Shown piece after piece: positions 35,163-43,052 of a DNA stretch of 64,000 nt (the stretch's first letter is position 1; every line of letters begins with the position of its first letter). Under the pieces are notes generated by a model, which saw nothing but the letters and a program-made list of their open reading frames with translations, was not told the DNA's origin and made no database searches. The stretch spans positions 23,854 to 87,853 of the forward strand of contig JAJDXR010000044.1 of assembly GCA_022823165.1 (NCBI GenBank), written 5' to 3'. Position numbers and translations under genes: made by a program. The stretch is from Anaerolineae bacterium (GTDB lineage: Bacteria > Chloroflexota > Anaerolineae > Aggregatilineales > Phototrophicaceae).

Positions 35163-35326
35163 ATCCTGCTCCGATTCCGCGGCGAGGCGATTCGTTTTCT
35201 GTGGCGATGCCGCAACGGATTCCACCCGCATTTAGCAGGCCAGCCCGCGTGGAGACGCCGCCTCTGCGCTATAATATGGTAGATTCTGAACCGATAGGAC
35301 GCAACCGTTGCGGCAGAGGTCTTGTC

Positions 35327-36262
35327 ATGTTGGTACGCCAGGCTACCATCGACGACACCCAAAAAATCGTGGATTTGTTCACAGCTCGCGTGACCATCTG
35401 GCAGCGGCTCAGCGCGGCTGGTCAAGTTGAGAATCTACCCTACGATGAGCTGACCATATACGAGCGCTGGTTGCATGGCGGCGCCTGGATGTCGCTCGAG
35501 ACTGGCGCCATTTGGTTGAGTCATCTATTGAGCGGCAACGGCCTGGCATACGTAGTGGACGCCGCCGGCCAGATCCTCGCCTATGCTGAAGCCTTCGCCA
35601 ATCGCGAGCTGACGCCGCTGGGTACGCATCTGCATGTAGCCGACATGCTGGTCGCCGAGGACAGCGCAGACGCCGTGCACCTGTTGCTTGCCGACGCCAT
35701 CCTGGCTGACGCGCGCGCGCCCGGCCGGTTATCCGTCGATTACCCGGCCTATGACCAAGATCAAGCGACTTACTTTCGCAAGTACTTTGGCGCGGCTGAA
35801 GAAGCGCGCCTGACGCGCTACACGCTGAACGCGCATATCGGCCAAAGCTTCTACAAGAGCCAGGAATTTGACAAAACGGATGCCAGCCTGATTGACGGCT
35901 GGGCGCTGGCTGTCGGACGCTGGACCAGCCCGCGCGCGCTCTGGGAAAGCGAATGGACCGAACATTGGAGCGGTATCCCGCAGATTGCGCAGCGCAAGAA
36001 ACATCGGCATTATGTCAACGCCTCGGGCCATGAAGCCTTCGTCTGCTTCCATCAGCAACTGTACAATGAGCGCAATGCCGAGGTTTACTGCTGGTCGCCG
36101 CGCAACCTCAGCACGCAACTGCTGGTGGCCATCCGCGATATGGGGCATCGGCGCGGATTCCGCGTGTTGACCCTGGCCTTGCCCGACTTCTCCGCCAAGC
36201 TGCTGCCGGCGGATACCACCACTGACCCCAATGAGCAAGTGATTGCCACGGTCAATGTCTGA
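35327..36262 (+). CDS. GNAT-family N-acetyltransferase
   Basis: About 311 residues from ATG 35327, chosen because the reading frame upstream runs antisense to coaX. N-terminal VRQATIDDTQKIVDLFTARV matches the start of GNAT domains, and LGTHLHVADMLVAEDSADAVHLLLADAI looks like the acetyl-CoA core. The second half (from about residue 180) is a further domain of unclear type. Substrate unknown. Confidence 0.7.
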   Translation: MLVRQATIDDTQKIVDLFTARVTIWQRLSAAGQVENLPYDELTIYERWLHGGAWMSLETGAIWLSHLLSGNGLAYVVDAAGQILAYAEAFANRELTPLGTHLHVADMLVAEDSADAVHLLLADAILADARAPGRLSVDYPAYDQDQATYFRKYFGAAEEARLTRYTLNAHIGQSFYKSQEFDKTDASLIDGWALAVGRWTSPRALWESEWTEHWSGIPQIAQRKKHRHYVNASGHEAFVCFHQQLYNERNAEVYCWSPRNLSTQLLVAIRDMGHRRGFRVLTLALPDFSAKLLPADTTTDPNEQVIATVNV

Positions 36263-36342
36263 TTGGCGGCGGTCGCGCTAGGCTGCCGACGCGCGCCGCG
36301 CTATCATGGCAATCTCTCGCCATCTCCACAGGAGGGCTTCTC

Positions 36343-37764
36343 ATGCGAAAAAAAGCGGATATCGCTGATTGGTTGGATGAACATCAACCGCGATTCACGC
36401 GAATGTCTGACGAAATCTGGGACAATCCGGAGTTGCAATTCCTGGAATTCAAAGCCTCGAAATTGCAAGCTGATTTCCTGGAGGCTGAGGGCTTTCGCAT
36501 CAACTGGGATCTGGGCGGGATCAGCACAGCCTTCGCGGCCGAATGGGGCGCCGGCGGACCCGTCATCGCCTTCGCCGGCGAATACGACGCCCTGCCCGGC
36601 TTATCACAAAAGGACCAGAGCCTGCGCGAGCCTATCAGCGCCGGCGGCGCCGGACACGGCTGCGGGCACAATCTGCTGGGCACGGGCTGCCTGGCGGCGG
36701 CTGTCGCCTTCAAGGAGTGGCTGCGGCAGAGCGGACGTGAAGGCACGGTCCGCTACTACGGCTGCCCGGCGGAAGAAGGCGGCAGCGGCAAAGTCTTTAT
36801 GGGCCGCGATGGCGCCTTCGACGACCTTGACGCCACCTTCAACTGGCATCCCTGGTATACCAATTCGGCTATGAAAGGCAGCTTGCTCAGCGTCAACCGC
36901 TACTACTTTCGCTTCAAAGGCAAATCCGCCCATGCCGCCGCCGATCCCCATTCAGGCCGCTCCGCCCTCGATGCGCTGGAGTTGATGAACATCGGCGTGA
37001 ATTACCTGCGCGAGCATGTTACCGATGATGTGCGCCTGCACTATTCAATTCTCAGCGGCGGGCTGGCGCCTAATGTCGTGCCCGATTACGCCGAGAGCTA
37101 CTATTACGTGCGCGCCTATGAGCCGCAGAACCTGGAAGATGTCAGTCAGCGCGTCATACGCATCGCCAAAGGCGCGGCCATGATGACAGACACCGAGGTC
37201 GAGATCGTCTACAAGTCGGGTTCGACGCGCGTCCTCTCCAACGAAACGCTGGCCGATCTTCAATACGACGTCATGCGCGGGCTGGGCGGCATCGACTTCA
37301 GCGCCGACGAGCTGGCCTATGCCGCTGATATCAACAAAAACTTCGGCGACGCCAATATTAAGACCTTGGTCGACCGTTACGGCGTCGCCCCCGACCGCGC
37401 CGAGCAGCCGCTCATCGGCGATGTGCTGCCCAGCGCCGACAAGGGCTATGTGTCGCCGGGTTCGTCAGACATGGGCGATATGAGCTGGTACGCGCCCTGC
37501 AGCATGCTGCAGACCGCGACCTGGGCCAGCCGGGCGGCGGCGCATTCCTGGGGCGTCGTCGCCACCGGCCGCACATCCATCGGCCACAAAGGCATGATGT
37601 ACGCGGCCAAGGTCATGGCGCTGGCGGCTGCGGAATTGGTCACTTCGCCGGAAATACTCCAACAGGCGCAGGCGGAGTTCCGCGCCGCTCTTGAGCGGAC
37701 GCCTTACGTCTGCCCGATTCCGCCGGATGTCGGTCCGCCGCAGCACAAGCATCCGCTGCGCTGA
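36343..37764 (+). CDS. M20-family amidohydrolase (AbgB/aminobenzoyl-glutamate-hydrolase type)
   Basis: 473 residues. Zinc-site motifs AGHGCGHNLLGTG (residues 104-116), CPAEEGGSGKVFM with the catalytic Glu pair, and the lid-domain start KGKSAHAAADPHSGRSALDALELM are intact; a late SSDMGDMSW supplies the final ligand region. It resembles AbgB, which splits p-aminobenzoyl-glutamate with AbgA, or other peptidic amides; no AbgA partner is seen. An AGGAGGG Shine-Dalgarno precedes the ATG. Confidence 0.88.
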   Translation: MRKKADIADWLDEHQPRFTRMSDEIWDNPELQFLEFKASKLQADFLEAEGFRINWDLGGISTAFAAEWGAGGPVIAFAGEYDALPGLSQKDQSLREPISAGGAGHGCGHNLLGTGCLAAAVAFKEWLRQSGREGTVRYYGCPAEEGGSGKVFMGRDGAFDDLDATFNWHPWYTNSAMKGSLLSVNRYYFRFKGKSAHAAADPHSGRSALDALELMNIGVNYLREHVTDDVRLHYSILSGGLAPNVVPDYAESYYYVRAYEPQNLEDVSQRVIRIAKGAAMMTDTEVEIVYKSGSTRVLSNETLADLQYDVMRGLGGIDFSADELAYAADINKNFGDANIKTLVDRYGVAPDRAEQPLIGDVLPSADKGYVSPGSSDMGDMSWYAPCSMLQTATWASRAAAHSWGVVATGRTSIGHKGMMYAAKVMALAAAELVTSPEILQQAQAEFRAALERTPYVCPIPPDVGPPQHKHPLR

Positions 37765-37770
37765 GTGTCT

Positions 37771-38421
37771 TTAAACGACGAGACGCTGGTCATATCCCAG
37801 CGCGACTAACTGCTCGAAGGCGTCCCAGACCTGCGCCGGAATCGCTTGCGGCGCTTGAAAGCCGTTCTCGCCGTAGACTTTGACCCGCTGGAAATCGCCC
37901 ACGATGTGCTGAATCACGGCATCGCGCGGCAGCGGCCCGCGCAGATAATCAGCGCAAGAAATCGGCGGCGACGTCACCAAGAAATCAATGCCGGGCCACT
38001 GCTTGAGCGCCGTCGCCAGCACCCGCCGTTCCATATACGGCTTCTGCGCCATGATGAAGGATTCTAAGTTGAGGTCGCGCGATTCCACCAACTGCCGCGT
38101 GTACTGGATATTCTCGCCGGTGTTGCGCGACCGGTTCTCGATCAGAATAGCCTCGGATGGTAGACCCATCGCTCTCGCCCGCCGCGCGAAATACTCGGCT
38201 TCGGTGGCATCCCAGAATACGCCTAGCGCTGGATTCCGCTGCACAACGCCGCCCGAAAACAGCAGGCGGGGCGCGTATCCCTGCTGATACAGCTCAACGG
38301 CGTAATCGGCCACGCGGATGTCATGGCTGCCGAGGACGAAGATGCAGTCCGCCGGGCGCAGCTCATGCCCGACGAGCATGTAGTCCCAGAGTATCTGAAC
38401 AAGTGAATCCACATCTGGCAT
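37771..38421 (-). CDS. YdcF-like (DUF218) protein, soluble form
   Basis: 216 residues with no membrane helix. DUF218 features: ADCIFVLGSHDIRVADYAVELYQQG, LLFSGGVV, then EAEYFARRARAMG and ILIENRSRNTGENIQYTRQL. Resembles E. coli YdcF, which binds SAM, more than membrane-anchored SanA. A paralogue with a membrane anchor lies at 11282-11902. Confidence 0.82.
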   Translation of the reverse strand: MPDVDSLVQILWDYMLVGHELRPADCIFVLGSHDIRVADYAVELYQQGYAPRLLFSGGVVQRNPALGVFWDATEAEYFARRARAMGLPSEAILIENRSRNTGENIQYTRQLVESRDLNLESFIMAQKPYMERRVLATALKQWPGIDFLVTSPPISCADYLRGPLPRDAVIQHIVGDFQRVKVYGENGFQAPQAIPAQVWDAFEQLVALGYDQRLVV

Positions 38422-38460
38422 TACGACGGGCGACGAATCCAGTAGGTGGACGGACCACGA

Positions 38461-39033
38461 TCATGCGTCGGCGAATATTTCATGGACCGGAATCGCAAAG
38501 TCTGGAAGAATTTCCCCGCCGGTGAGGATATCCGGCTCCGACAGCGTGACGGACCCATAAGCAGTATGGACGGCGACAGATTGCAAATCAGGATAGACAA
38601 TCCAAATCAGCGCTGTGCCGGCTTTGAGCAATTGCTGGATTTTCTTTTCAATGTCTTCAGCCTTGTTGCTTGGCGAGATGACCTCGACGGCCAATTCAGG
38701 CGCTACTGTCAACGGTTTTCGCGGCAGCCTGCCTGACAATCGTTCAGTTGATACAAATGCGATGTCTATTCCGCGCAGCGTGTCTTTGCCTTCGGGACTG
38801 CGCTCCAAAACAAAGGGGGCGTCGCCGCCCAACACGCGACCGAGCTTCCGTTCCTGGACGTGAATGAACATCGCTGCTGAGACTGTGCAGAGAACCGCCG
38901 CATGAATAGGATTTGGCAAGGGCATGTCGATGAGTTCTCCTTCAACGAGTTCGACCATGCGGTCAGCGTATTCGGGCTGCTGCATGATTTCCCAATAATC
39001 TTCCGCGCTGATAAATTGCTTTTCAACGATCAT
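38461..39033 (-). CDS. Uma2-family (DUF820) restriction-fold endonuclease
   Basis: 190 residues. Starts with ISAEDYWEIMQQPEYADRMVELVEGELIDMP, then the PD-(D/E)XK core GIDIAFVS and ELAVEVISPSNKAEDIEKKIQQLLKAG ending IWIVYP. This family is abundant in Chloroflexota and Cyanobacteria and of unproven function. Neighbours are DNA-metabolism genes (uracil-DNA glycosylase, RNase D). Confidence 0.87.
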   Translation of the reverse strand: MIVEKQFISAEDYWEIMQQPEYADRMVELVEGELIDMPLPNPIHAAVLCTVSAAMFIHVQERKLGRVLGGDAPFVLERSPEGKDTLRGIDIAFVSTERLSGRLPRKPLTVAPELAVEVISPSNKAEDIEKKIQQLLKAGTALIWIVYPDLQSVAVHTAYGSVTLSEPDILTGGEILPDFAIPVHEIFADA

Positions 39034-39064
39034 GACGACAGATCTCCCCTCTGCTCGCGTGGCG

Positions 39065-39697
39065 CTAGAGCAACCTCATTGTACCGGATTCGCCATGCGA
39101 AACAAACTGCTTCAAAACCTGAAAATCCTTCTCCAGCGTTTCCCGCTGGCTGGCGTTGTAGAGCGCGGCGGCCGGGTGATACAGCGGCACGACCGAGGCT
39201 CGGCCATAGGCGGCGCGCACCTTAATAACCGCGCCATGCAGTTGGCTGATCTTCTGGTTGGCTTGAAACGCGCCGAAGCGCCGCAGGATAAATTCCATGG
39301 AGAAGCGCCCCAGCGTAGCGATGACCTTGGGCTGGATGATGCCAATCTGCCGTTCGAGAAAGGGCGCGTACAAGTCGATTTCGGTCTTGAGCGGGTCGCG
39401 ATTATTAGGAGGCCGATCTTTGACGATATTGGTCACGTATACGCTGGAACGTTCGAGGTCAATGGATTCCAGCAATTCGTCCAGAACGCGGCCGGAAGCG
39501 CCGCAAAAGGGCCGGCCAGTCTCGGCTTCGTTCTTGCCCGGCGCCTCGCCGATGAACATGATGTCGGCGTAATGGTCGCCCTGCCCAATCACGGGGAAAT
39601 AGCCGTTGCGCTGGCGATAGTCGTAAAGCGGCGACTCCTTGAGATTGACTAATTCGTCTCTGATTGCGCGCAGCTTTTCGGTGCGTTCAGTCGACAT
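39065..39697 (-). CDS. Uracil-DNA glycosylase superfamily protein (family 4-like, no Fe-S cysteines)
   Basis: 210 residues from ATG 39697. Active-site motif A is MFIGEAPGKNEAETGRPFCGASG and motif B is PLYHPAAALYN, as in family 4/5 enzymes; YVTNIVKDRPPNNRDP is the usual connecting block. Family 4 enzymes carry four Cys for a 4Fe-4S cluster; this protein has a single Cys (residue 65), so the cluster is absent. It probably excises uracil or a related base. Confidence 0.83.
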   Translation of the reverse strand: MSTERTEKLRAIRDELVNLKESPLYDYRQRNGYFPVIGQGDHYADIMFIGEAPGKNEAETGRPFCGASGRVLDELLESIDLERSSVYVTNIVKDRPPNNRDPLKTEIDLYAPFLERQIGIIQPKVIATLGRFSMEFILRRFGAFQANQKISQLHGAVIKVRAAYGRASVVPLYHPAAALYNASQRETLEKDFQVLKQFVSHGESGTMRLL

Positions 39698-39755
39698 CTT
39701 TGACCTTGCTTTCTCCCCCTGAGCTAACCGTAGTCGAGCGCTTTCGCCAAGCTGT

Positions 39756-40907
39756 TCAGGAAGCGCGCCCGTTGAGCGCGGCCAGCAGCGCGGCGCCGTA
39801 GGTCTTGCGGCGCCAGGGACCCAAACCGCGGATGCCGCCGAGCTCGTCGACCGAGGCCGGTCTGCGCCGTGCGATGTCCCAGAGCGCGTCTTTGCTGATG
39901 ATGACGTCCGATTCGACGCCGCGCTCCCGAGCTGTCTGGCGGCGCCAACTGTGCAGCGCGCTGTAGCGATCGACGACAGCTTGCGGGATGGCTGCCTGCG
40001 CCGGCGGCCGATAGTCGACCCGGCTGGCCTGGCCATGCCGCACCGCCTGGATGAATTCGTCGCCGCTTTGGCGGATCAGCCAAGCCGGCAGGCGGCGCAG
40101 GTCATAGAGCTGCTTCAGCGAGCGCGGCGGCGATTTGACCAATTGCAGCAGCGTCTTGTTGGTGATGAGTTGGTGCGAGGGACGGTCGACCGATTGCGCC
40201 AGTTCATCGCGCAGGATGTAGAGTTCGCGCAGGATGGCGATCTGCTGACCGTTGAGCGAGTTGGGGCGGCAGAGATCCCAGAAGCCGTCGGGGTCGAATT
40301 CATCCGATTTGAGCTCGAAGCGGGTGACATCGGCGAAATACTCGCGCGCTTCTTCGAGGCGGTCGGCGGCAGCTAACTCAGCGTACAAGGCGTCGCGCAG
40401 AGCCAGCAGGTGATGGGTATCCATCTGGGCGTAACGGCGGTAGCCCGCGGGCAGCGGCCGGCGCGCCCAATCGTCGGTCTGATGCTTCTTGGCGTGATGC
40501 GCACCGAGCAGGTCGGACAGCATGTGGCTCAAGCCGATGCGCTGATAACCGCAGACGCGCGCGGCCGCCATGGTGTCGAAGATGTTGACAACATCGAAGT
40601 CGAAGTCACGCTTGAGACAGATCAGGTCGTATTCGGCGGCGTGGAAGACCTTCTCGATGCCGGGATCGGCAAAGACGGCGGCCAGCGCGCCCACATTGGC
40701 GATGGCCAGGGGATCGACCAGCAGGTCCTCGCGCGGCGTGGAGAACTGGATGAGGCAGGTGCGGCCGCGATAGGCGTACATACTGTTGGACTCGGTGTCG
40801 CAGGCAATGCGGTCGGCGGCGCTGAGGCGCTCAACCGCGGCGTCAAGGGCGGCGCTGGTATCAATGTAGCTGGCGGGAGGGAGCGTGGCGGTTGATTTCG
40901 ATTTCAA
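39756..40907 (-). CDS. rnd: Ribonuclease D
   Basis: 3'-5' exoribonuclease for tRNA and small RNA trimming. 383 residues. DEDDy exonuclease domain: IACDTESNSMYAYRG (Asp, Glu), FHAAEYDLICL (Asp), YRRYAQMDTHHL (Tyr, Asp). An HRDC domain follows around residues 210-290 and a second helical HRDC-like stretch to the end. On the same strand as the glycosylase gene. Confidence 0.92.
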   Translation of the reverse strand: MKSKSTATLPPASYIDTSAALDAAVERLSAADRIACDTESNSMYAYRGRTCLIQFSTPREDLLVDPLAIANVGALAAVFADPGIEKVFHAAEYDLICLKRDFDFDVVNIFDTMAAARVCGYQRIGLSHMLSDLLGAHHAKKHQTDDWARRPLPAGYRRYAQMDTHHLLALRDALYAELAAADRLEEAREYFADVTRFELKSDEFDPDGFWDLCRPNSLNGQQIAILRELYILRDELAQSVDRPSHQLITNKTLLQLVKSPPRSLKQLYDLRRLPAWLIRQSGDEFIQAVRHGQASRVDYRPPAQAAIPQAVVDRYSALHSWRRQTARERGVESDVIISKDALWDIARRRPASVDELGGIRGLGPWRRKTYGAALLAALNGRAS

Positions 40908-40945
40908 GGGTATGCGCTTTTGCCGGTCACTTTACAGGGGCATGG

Positions 40946-40971
40946 CCACAGAGGCACAGAGGACACAGAGA
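40946..40971. repeat. CACAGAGG-type short repeat
   Basis: CCACAGAGGCACAGAGGACA-type sequence in the gap between rnd and corA. Related copies are at 41974-41999 and 42863-42925 and inside MITE copy B. Confidence 0.6.
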
Positions 40972-41043
40972 CTTCTTCGCTGTCAACATCGGCTTGGTGT
41001 TGTCAAGCAATTTCAGCAACTTCGGCATCAGGCGCAGGCACCG

Positions 41044-41961
41044 TTACAGCCAGTGGCGGCGGCGGAAGAGAACCAGCATCAGCAGGGCGATGACGAGCAT
41101 GATGCCGGCGGTGATTATAAAGGCGTGGGGATTATCGGCAAAGGGAAGAACGATATTCATACCGTAGATGCTCGAGATCAGCGTCAGCGGCAGCATGATG
41201 ACGGAGATGACGGTCAGGATGCGCATGACCTCGTTGATGCGGTAGCTGGCCAGGGTATCGGCGGTATCGGCGAAGCTGTTGATGATTTCGAAGTTCTCAT
41301 CGGCGATGTCGCGCAGCTTGGCGAGATGGTCGACGATATCGCCGAAGTACTCCTCCATGCGCTCGTGCAAGATGGGATGCTCGCAGGTTTCGAGCTGCTG
41401 CGCGATGGGGATTTGCCCGCGGATGATGCGGCGCAGCGAGATGATGTCGCGGCGCAGCAGCGCGATCTCCTGGATGACCTGCCGCGCATTCGACTCGAAG
41501 AGCGTATCTTCAATGGCGTGGACGCGCTGATCGACCTTGTTCAGGATGGGAAAGACGTAATCGACCAGCCCGTCGATGAGCCCGTGCAGGGCGTGGGCGG
41601 CGCCGCGCCCGAGCAGGCCGTTGCGTTCGTTGTCGTCGATTCGGCAGGCCTCGAAGGCGGCGGTCAGCGGCTTGAGGGCGCCATCGTGCACGGTGACGAC
41701 GGTGTCGGCGCACAGAAAGAAATCGACCTCGCTGGGGCGGGAGAGCTCGTGGCGGGCGTCCCAGCGCGGGAAGTGCATGACCAGGAAGAGGTAGGCGTCG
41801 GCTTGATCGAGCTTGGGGCGTTCGATGGGCGAGCGGATGTCCTCCAGGTTGAGCGGGTGGAAGCGCGGGAAGCGGTGATGCAGGGCTTCGACATCAGCGG
41901 CGGAGGGATGGACGATGTCGATCCAGGTCGTGCCGGCGTGGCTGAGGCTGCGGGTGGTCAT
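41044..41961 (-). CDS. corA: CorA-family magnesium/cobalt transporter
   Basis: 305 residues. A long cytoplasmic N-terminal alpha/beta domain and stalk helices (VIQEIALLRRDIISLRRII) precede two C-terminal membrane helices separated by the signature YGMN in LISSIYGMNIVLPF. The basic C-terminal tail FRRRHWL is present. Forms a pentameric inner-membrane channel. Confidence 0.93.
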   Translation of the reverse strand: MTTRSLSHAGTTWIDIVHPSAADVEALHHRFPRFHPLNLEDIRSPIERPKLDQADAYLFLVMHFPRWDARHELSRPSEVDFFLCADTVVTVHDGALKPLTAAFEACRIDDNERNGLLGRGAAHALHGLIDGLVDYVFPILNKVDQRVHAIEDTLFESNARQVIQEIALLRRDIISLRRIIRGQIPIAQQLETCEHPILHERMEEYFGDIVDHLAKLRDIADENFEIINSFADTADTLASYRINEVMRILTVISVIMLPLTLISSIYGMNIVLPFADNPHAFIITAGIMLVIALLMLVLFRRRHWL

Positions 41962-41973
41962 GGGCGTATTTTA

Positions 41974-41999
41974 GCCACAGAGGCGCAGAGGCACAGAGG
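41974..41999. repeat. CACAGAGG-type short repeat
   Basis: GCCACAGAGGCGCAGAGGCA-type sequence directly upstream of corA. Confidence 0.6.
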
Positions 42000-42113
42000 G
42001 GATCGGGGGAGATTTGCGCGGATTTGCGCTCTGCGCGCAAATGGATTTGGAGATTGCGCAAAGGGCGACGCTCAATGATGGCGGGGGATTGGGCGCTGTT
42101 GGGCGTGAGATTG

Positions 42114-42150
42114 GCATTGGCACGGGAGAAATTTTTTTCTGTGCCAATGC
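42114..42150. repeat. Long imperfect hairpin
   Basis: GCATTGGCAC (42114-42123) pairs perfectly with GTGCCAATGC (42141-42150); inside, AGAAA can pair with TTTCT. Without a following T tract it is not a standard terminator. Confidence 0.5.
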
Positions 42151-42244
42151 GGTCCAGCGCGATTGGGTTGTTAAGGCGCGTGTGTGATTAGGGTAGCTGA
42201 TTTGCGGACGGGAAAGGGGACTATATGGTCGCGTTTGATTTTAC

Positions 42245-42271
42245 CACCGAGTACACCGAGTACACCGAGTT
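42245..42271. repeat. Three tandem 9-bp units (CACCGAGTA)
   Basis: CACCGAGTA CACCGAGTA CACCGAGTT occupy 42245-42271. The unit length and style resemble the CACAGAGG repeats nearby. Confidence 0.7.
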
Positions 42272-42378
42272 AAGTGAGGGCGCAAAGGGCGGGCAAGACG
42301 TAACATAATAGACATTATGTCGCGCGCGTTAGTCCAGTATACTGATTGGCAAAATCAGCCGTCTGCGGGGAGTGTCCA

Positions 42379-42858
42379 ATGACCATGCGCAAGAGCGAGC
42401 GGCGCAAAAAACGGCGGATGCTGAAGCAGCGGAAGCAAGTCGCCGCCCTGGCCGCTCTTGTGCTGGCGGCGCTGGGATTCGTCGCGCTGCTGGCGCTGGT
42501 CAACCGGCCCGCGGACGAGGGGCAAGCGGTCACGGTCGAGGTTCAGCCGGCCGATTTGTCGCCGGAAGCGGAGGCGGGCGAAGCGCTGTTCAAGGCGAAT
42601 TGCCAGGCTTGCCACGGCCCGAACGCGGCGGGCACGAAGCTGGGGCCGCCGCTGATCCACGACATTTATAATCCGGGCCACCATTCGGACGATGCCTTTT
42701 ATCTGGCGGCGGCGACCGGCGTGCGGCAGCATCACTGGCCCTATGGGGACATGCCGGCTCAGCCGCAGGTGTCGCGGGAGGAGGTGGGGCGGATTATTCG
42801 CTTTGTGCGGGAGTTGCAGGAGGCGAACGGGATTGTGACCAAGCGCTATGGCGGGTGA
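42379..42858 (+). CDS. Membrane-anchored monohaem cytochrome c
   Basis: 159 residues from ATG 42379, with GGGG at a suitable distance. Very basic cytoplasmic start, one membrane helix (about residues 21-41), then a cytochrome c domain with CQACH (C75, C78, H79) and a candidate axial Met in GDMPAQP. Likely an electron carrier exposed outside the membrane. It lies upstream of the Rieske/cytochrome b block, separated by a low-GC insert. Confidence 0.88.
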   Translation: MTMRKSERRKKRRMLKQRKQVAALAALVLAALGFVALLALVNRPADEGQAVTVEVQPADLSPEAEAGEALFKANCQACHGPNAAGTKLGPPLIHDIYNPGHHSDDAFYLAAATGVRQHHWPYGDMPAQPQVSREEVGRIIRFVRELQEANGIVTKRYGG

Positions 42859-42862
42859 ATTC

Positions 42863-42925
42863 AGCACAGAGGCGTAGAGGATTTTTCACCACAAAGGCAC
42901 AAAGTCACGAAGGGCACAAAGACTT
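42863..42925. repeat. CACAGAGG-type degenerate repeat
   Basis: CACAGAGGCGTAGAGG and then CACCACAAAGGCACAAAGTC and GAAGGGCACAAAG, a degenerate 8-10 bp period directly after the cytochrome stop codon. Confidence 0.6.
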
Positions 42926-42928
42926 GGG

Positions 42929-43042
42929 TTAGGTGGATTCGGGCTGTCCGGCTTTTTCGAGGATGCATTTGATGAGGTCGACGATTTCCTGGAAGTGGTT
43001 GGGGTTGTCGGCGAGAATGTGTGGAAGGCAAGGGTATACGGG
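42929..43042 (-). pseudogene. Possible C-terminal remnant of an unknown gene
   Basis: An open stretch of 37 codons closed by stops on both sides reads like a genuine helical C-terminus: CLPHILADNPNHFQEIVDL then IKCILEKAGQPEST. It has no start codon of its own and abuts the FRG-domain gene. It may be the tail of a gene broken when that region was rearranged. Family not recognised. Confidence 0.3.
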
Positions 43043-43052
43043 CTACATTGTA

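Larger units (their letters stand above)
42000..42378. other. Gene-free region upstream of a cytochrome gene
   Basis: About 380 bases without a supported gene, between corA and the cytochrome c gene on the other strand. It holds the hairpin at 42114-42150, a 9-bp tandem repeat at 42245-42271, and a small hairpin ACATAAT-AGAC-ATTATGT at 42303-42320, which may be regulatory for the cytochrome gene. Confidence 0.45.

Noticed and set aside
34985..35326. Upstream part of the long frame leading into the acetyltransferase at 35327
   Set aside because: This part is antisense to coaX and Arg/Pro-rich; the protein family begins at the ATG 35327.
40885..42078. 397-codon plus-strand frame opposite rnd end and corA
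   Set aside because: It is antisense to the well-supported corA gene and its composition (runs of Gly, Val, Asp, Gln) is typical of a shadow frame.
42245..42271. CRISPR-like direct repeats
   Set aside because: The units are 9 bp with no spacers and no cas genes nearby; it is a short tandem repeat.
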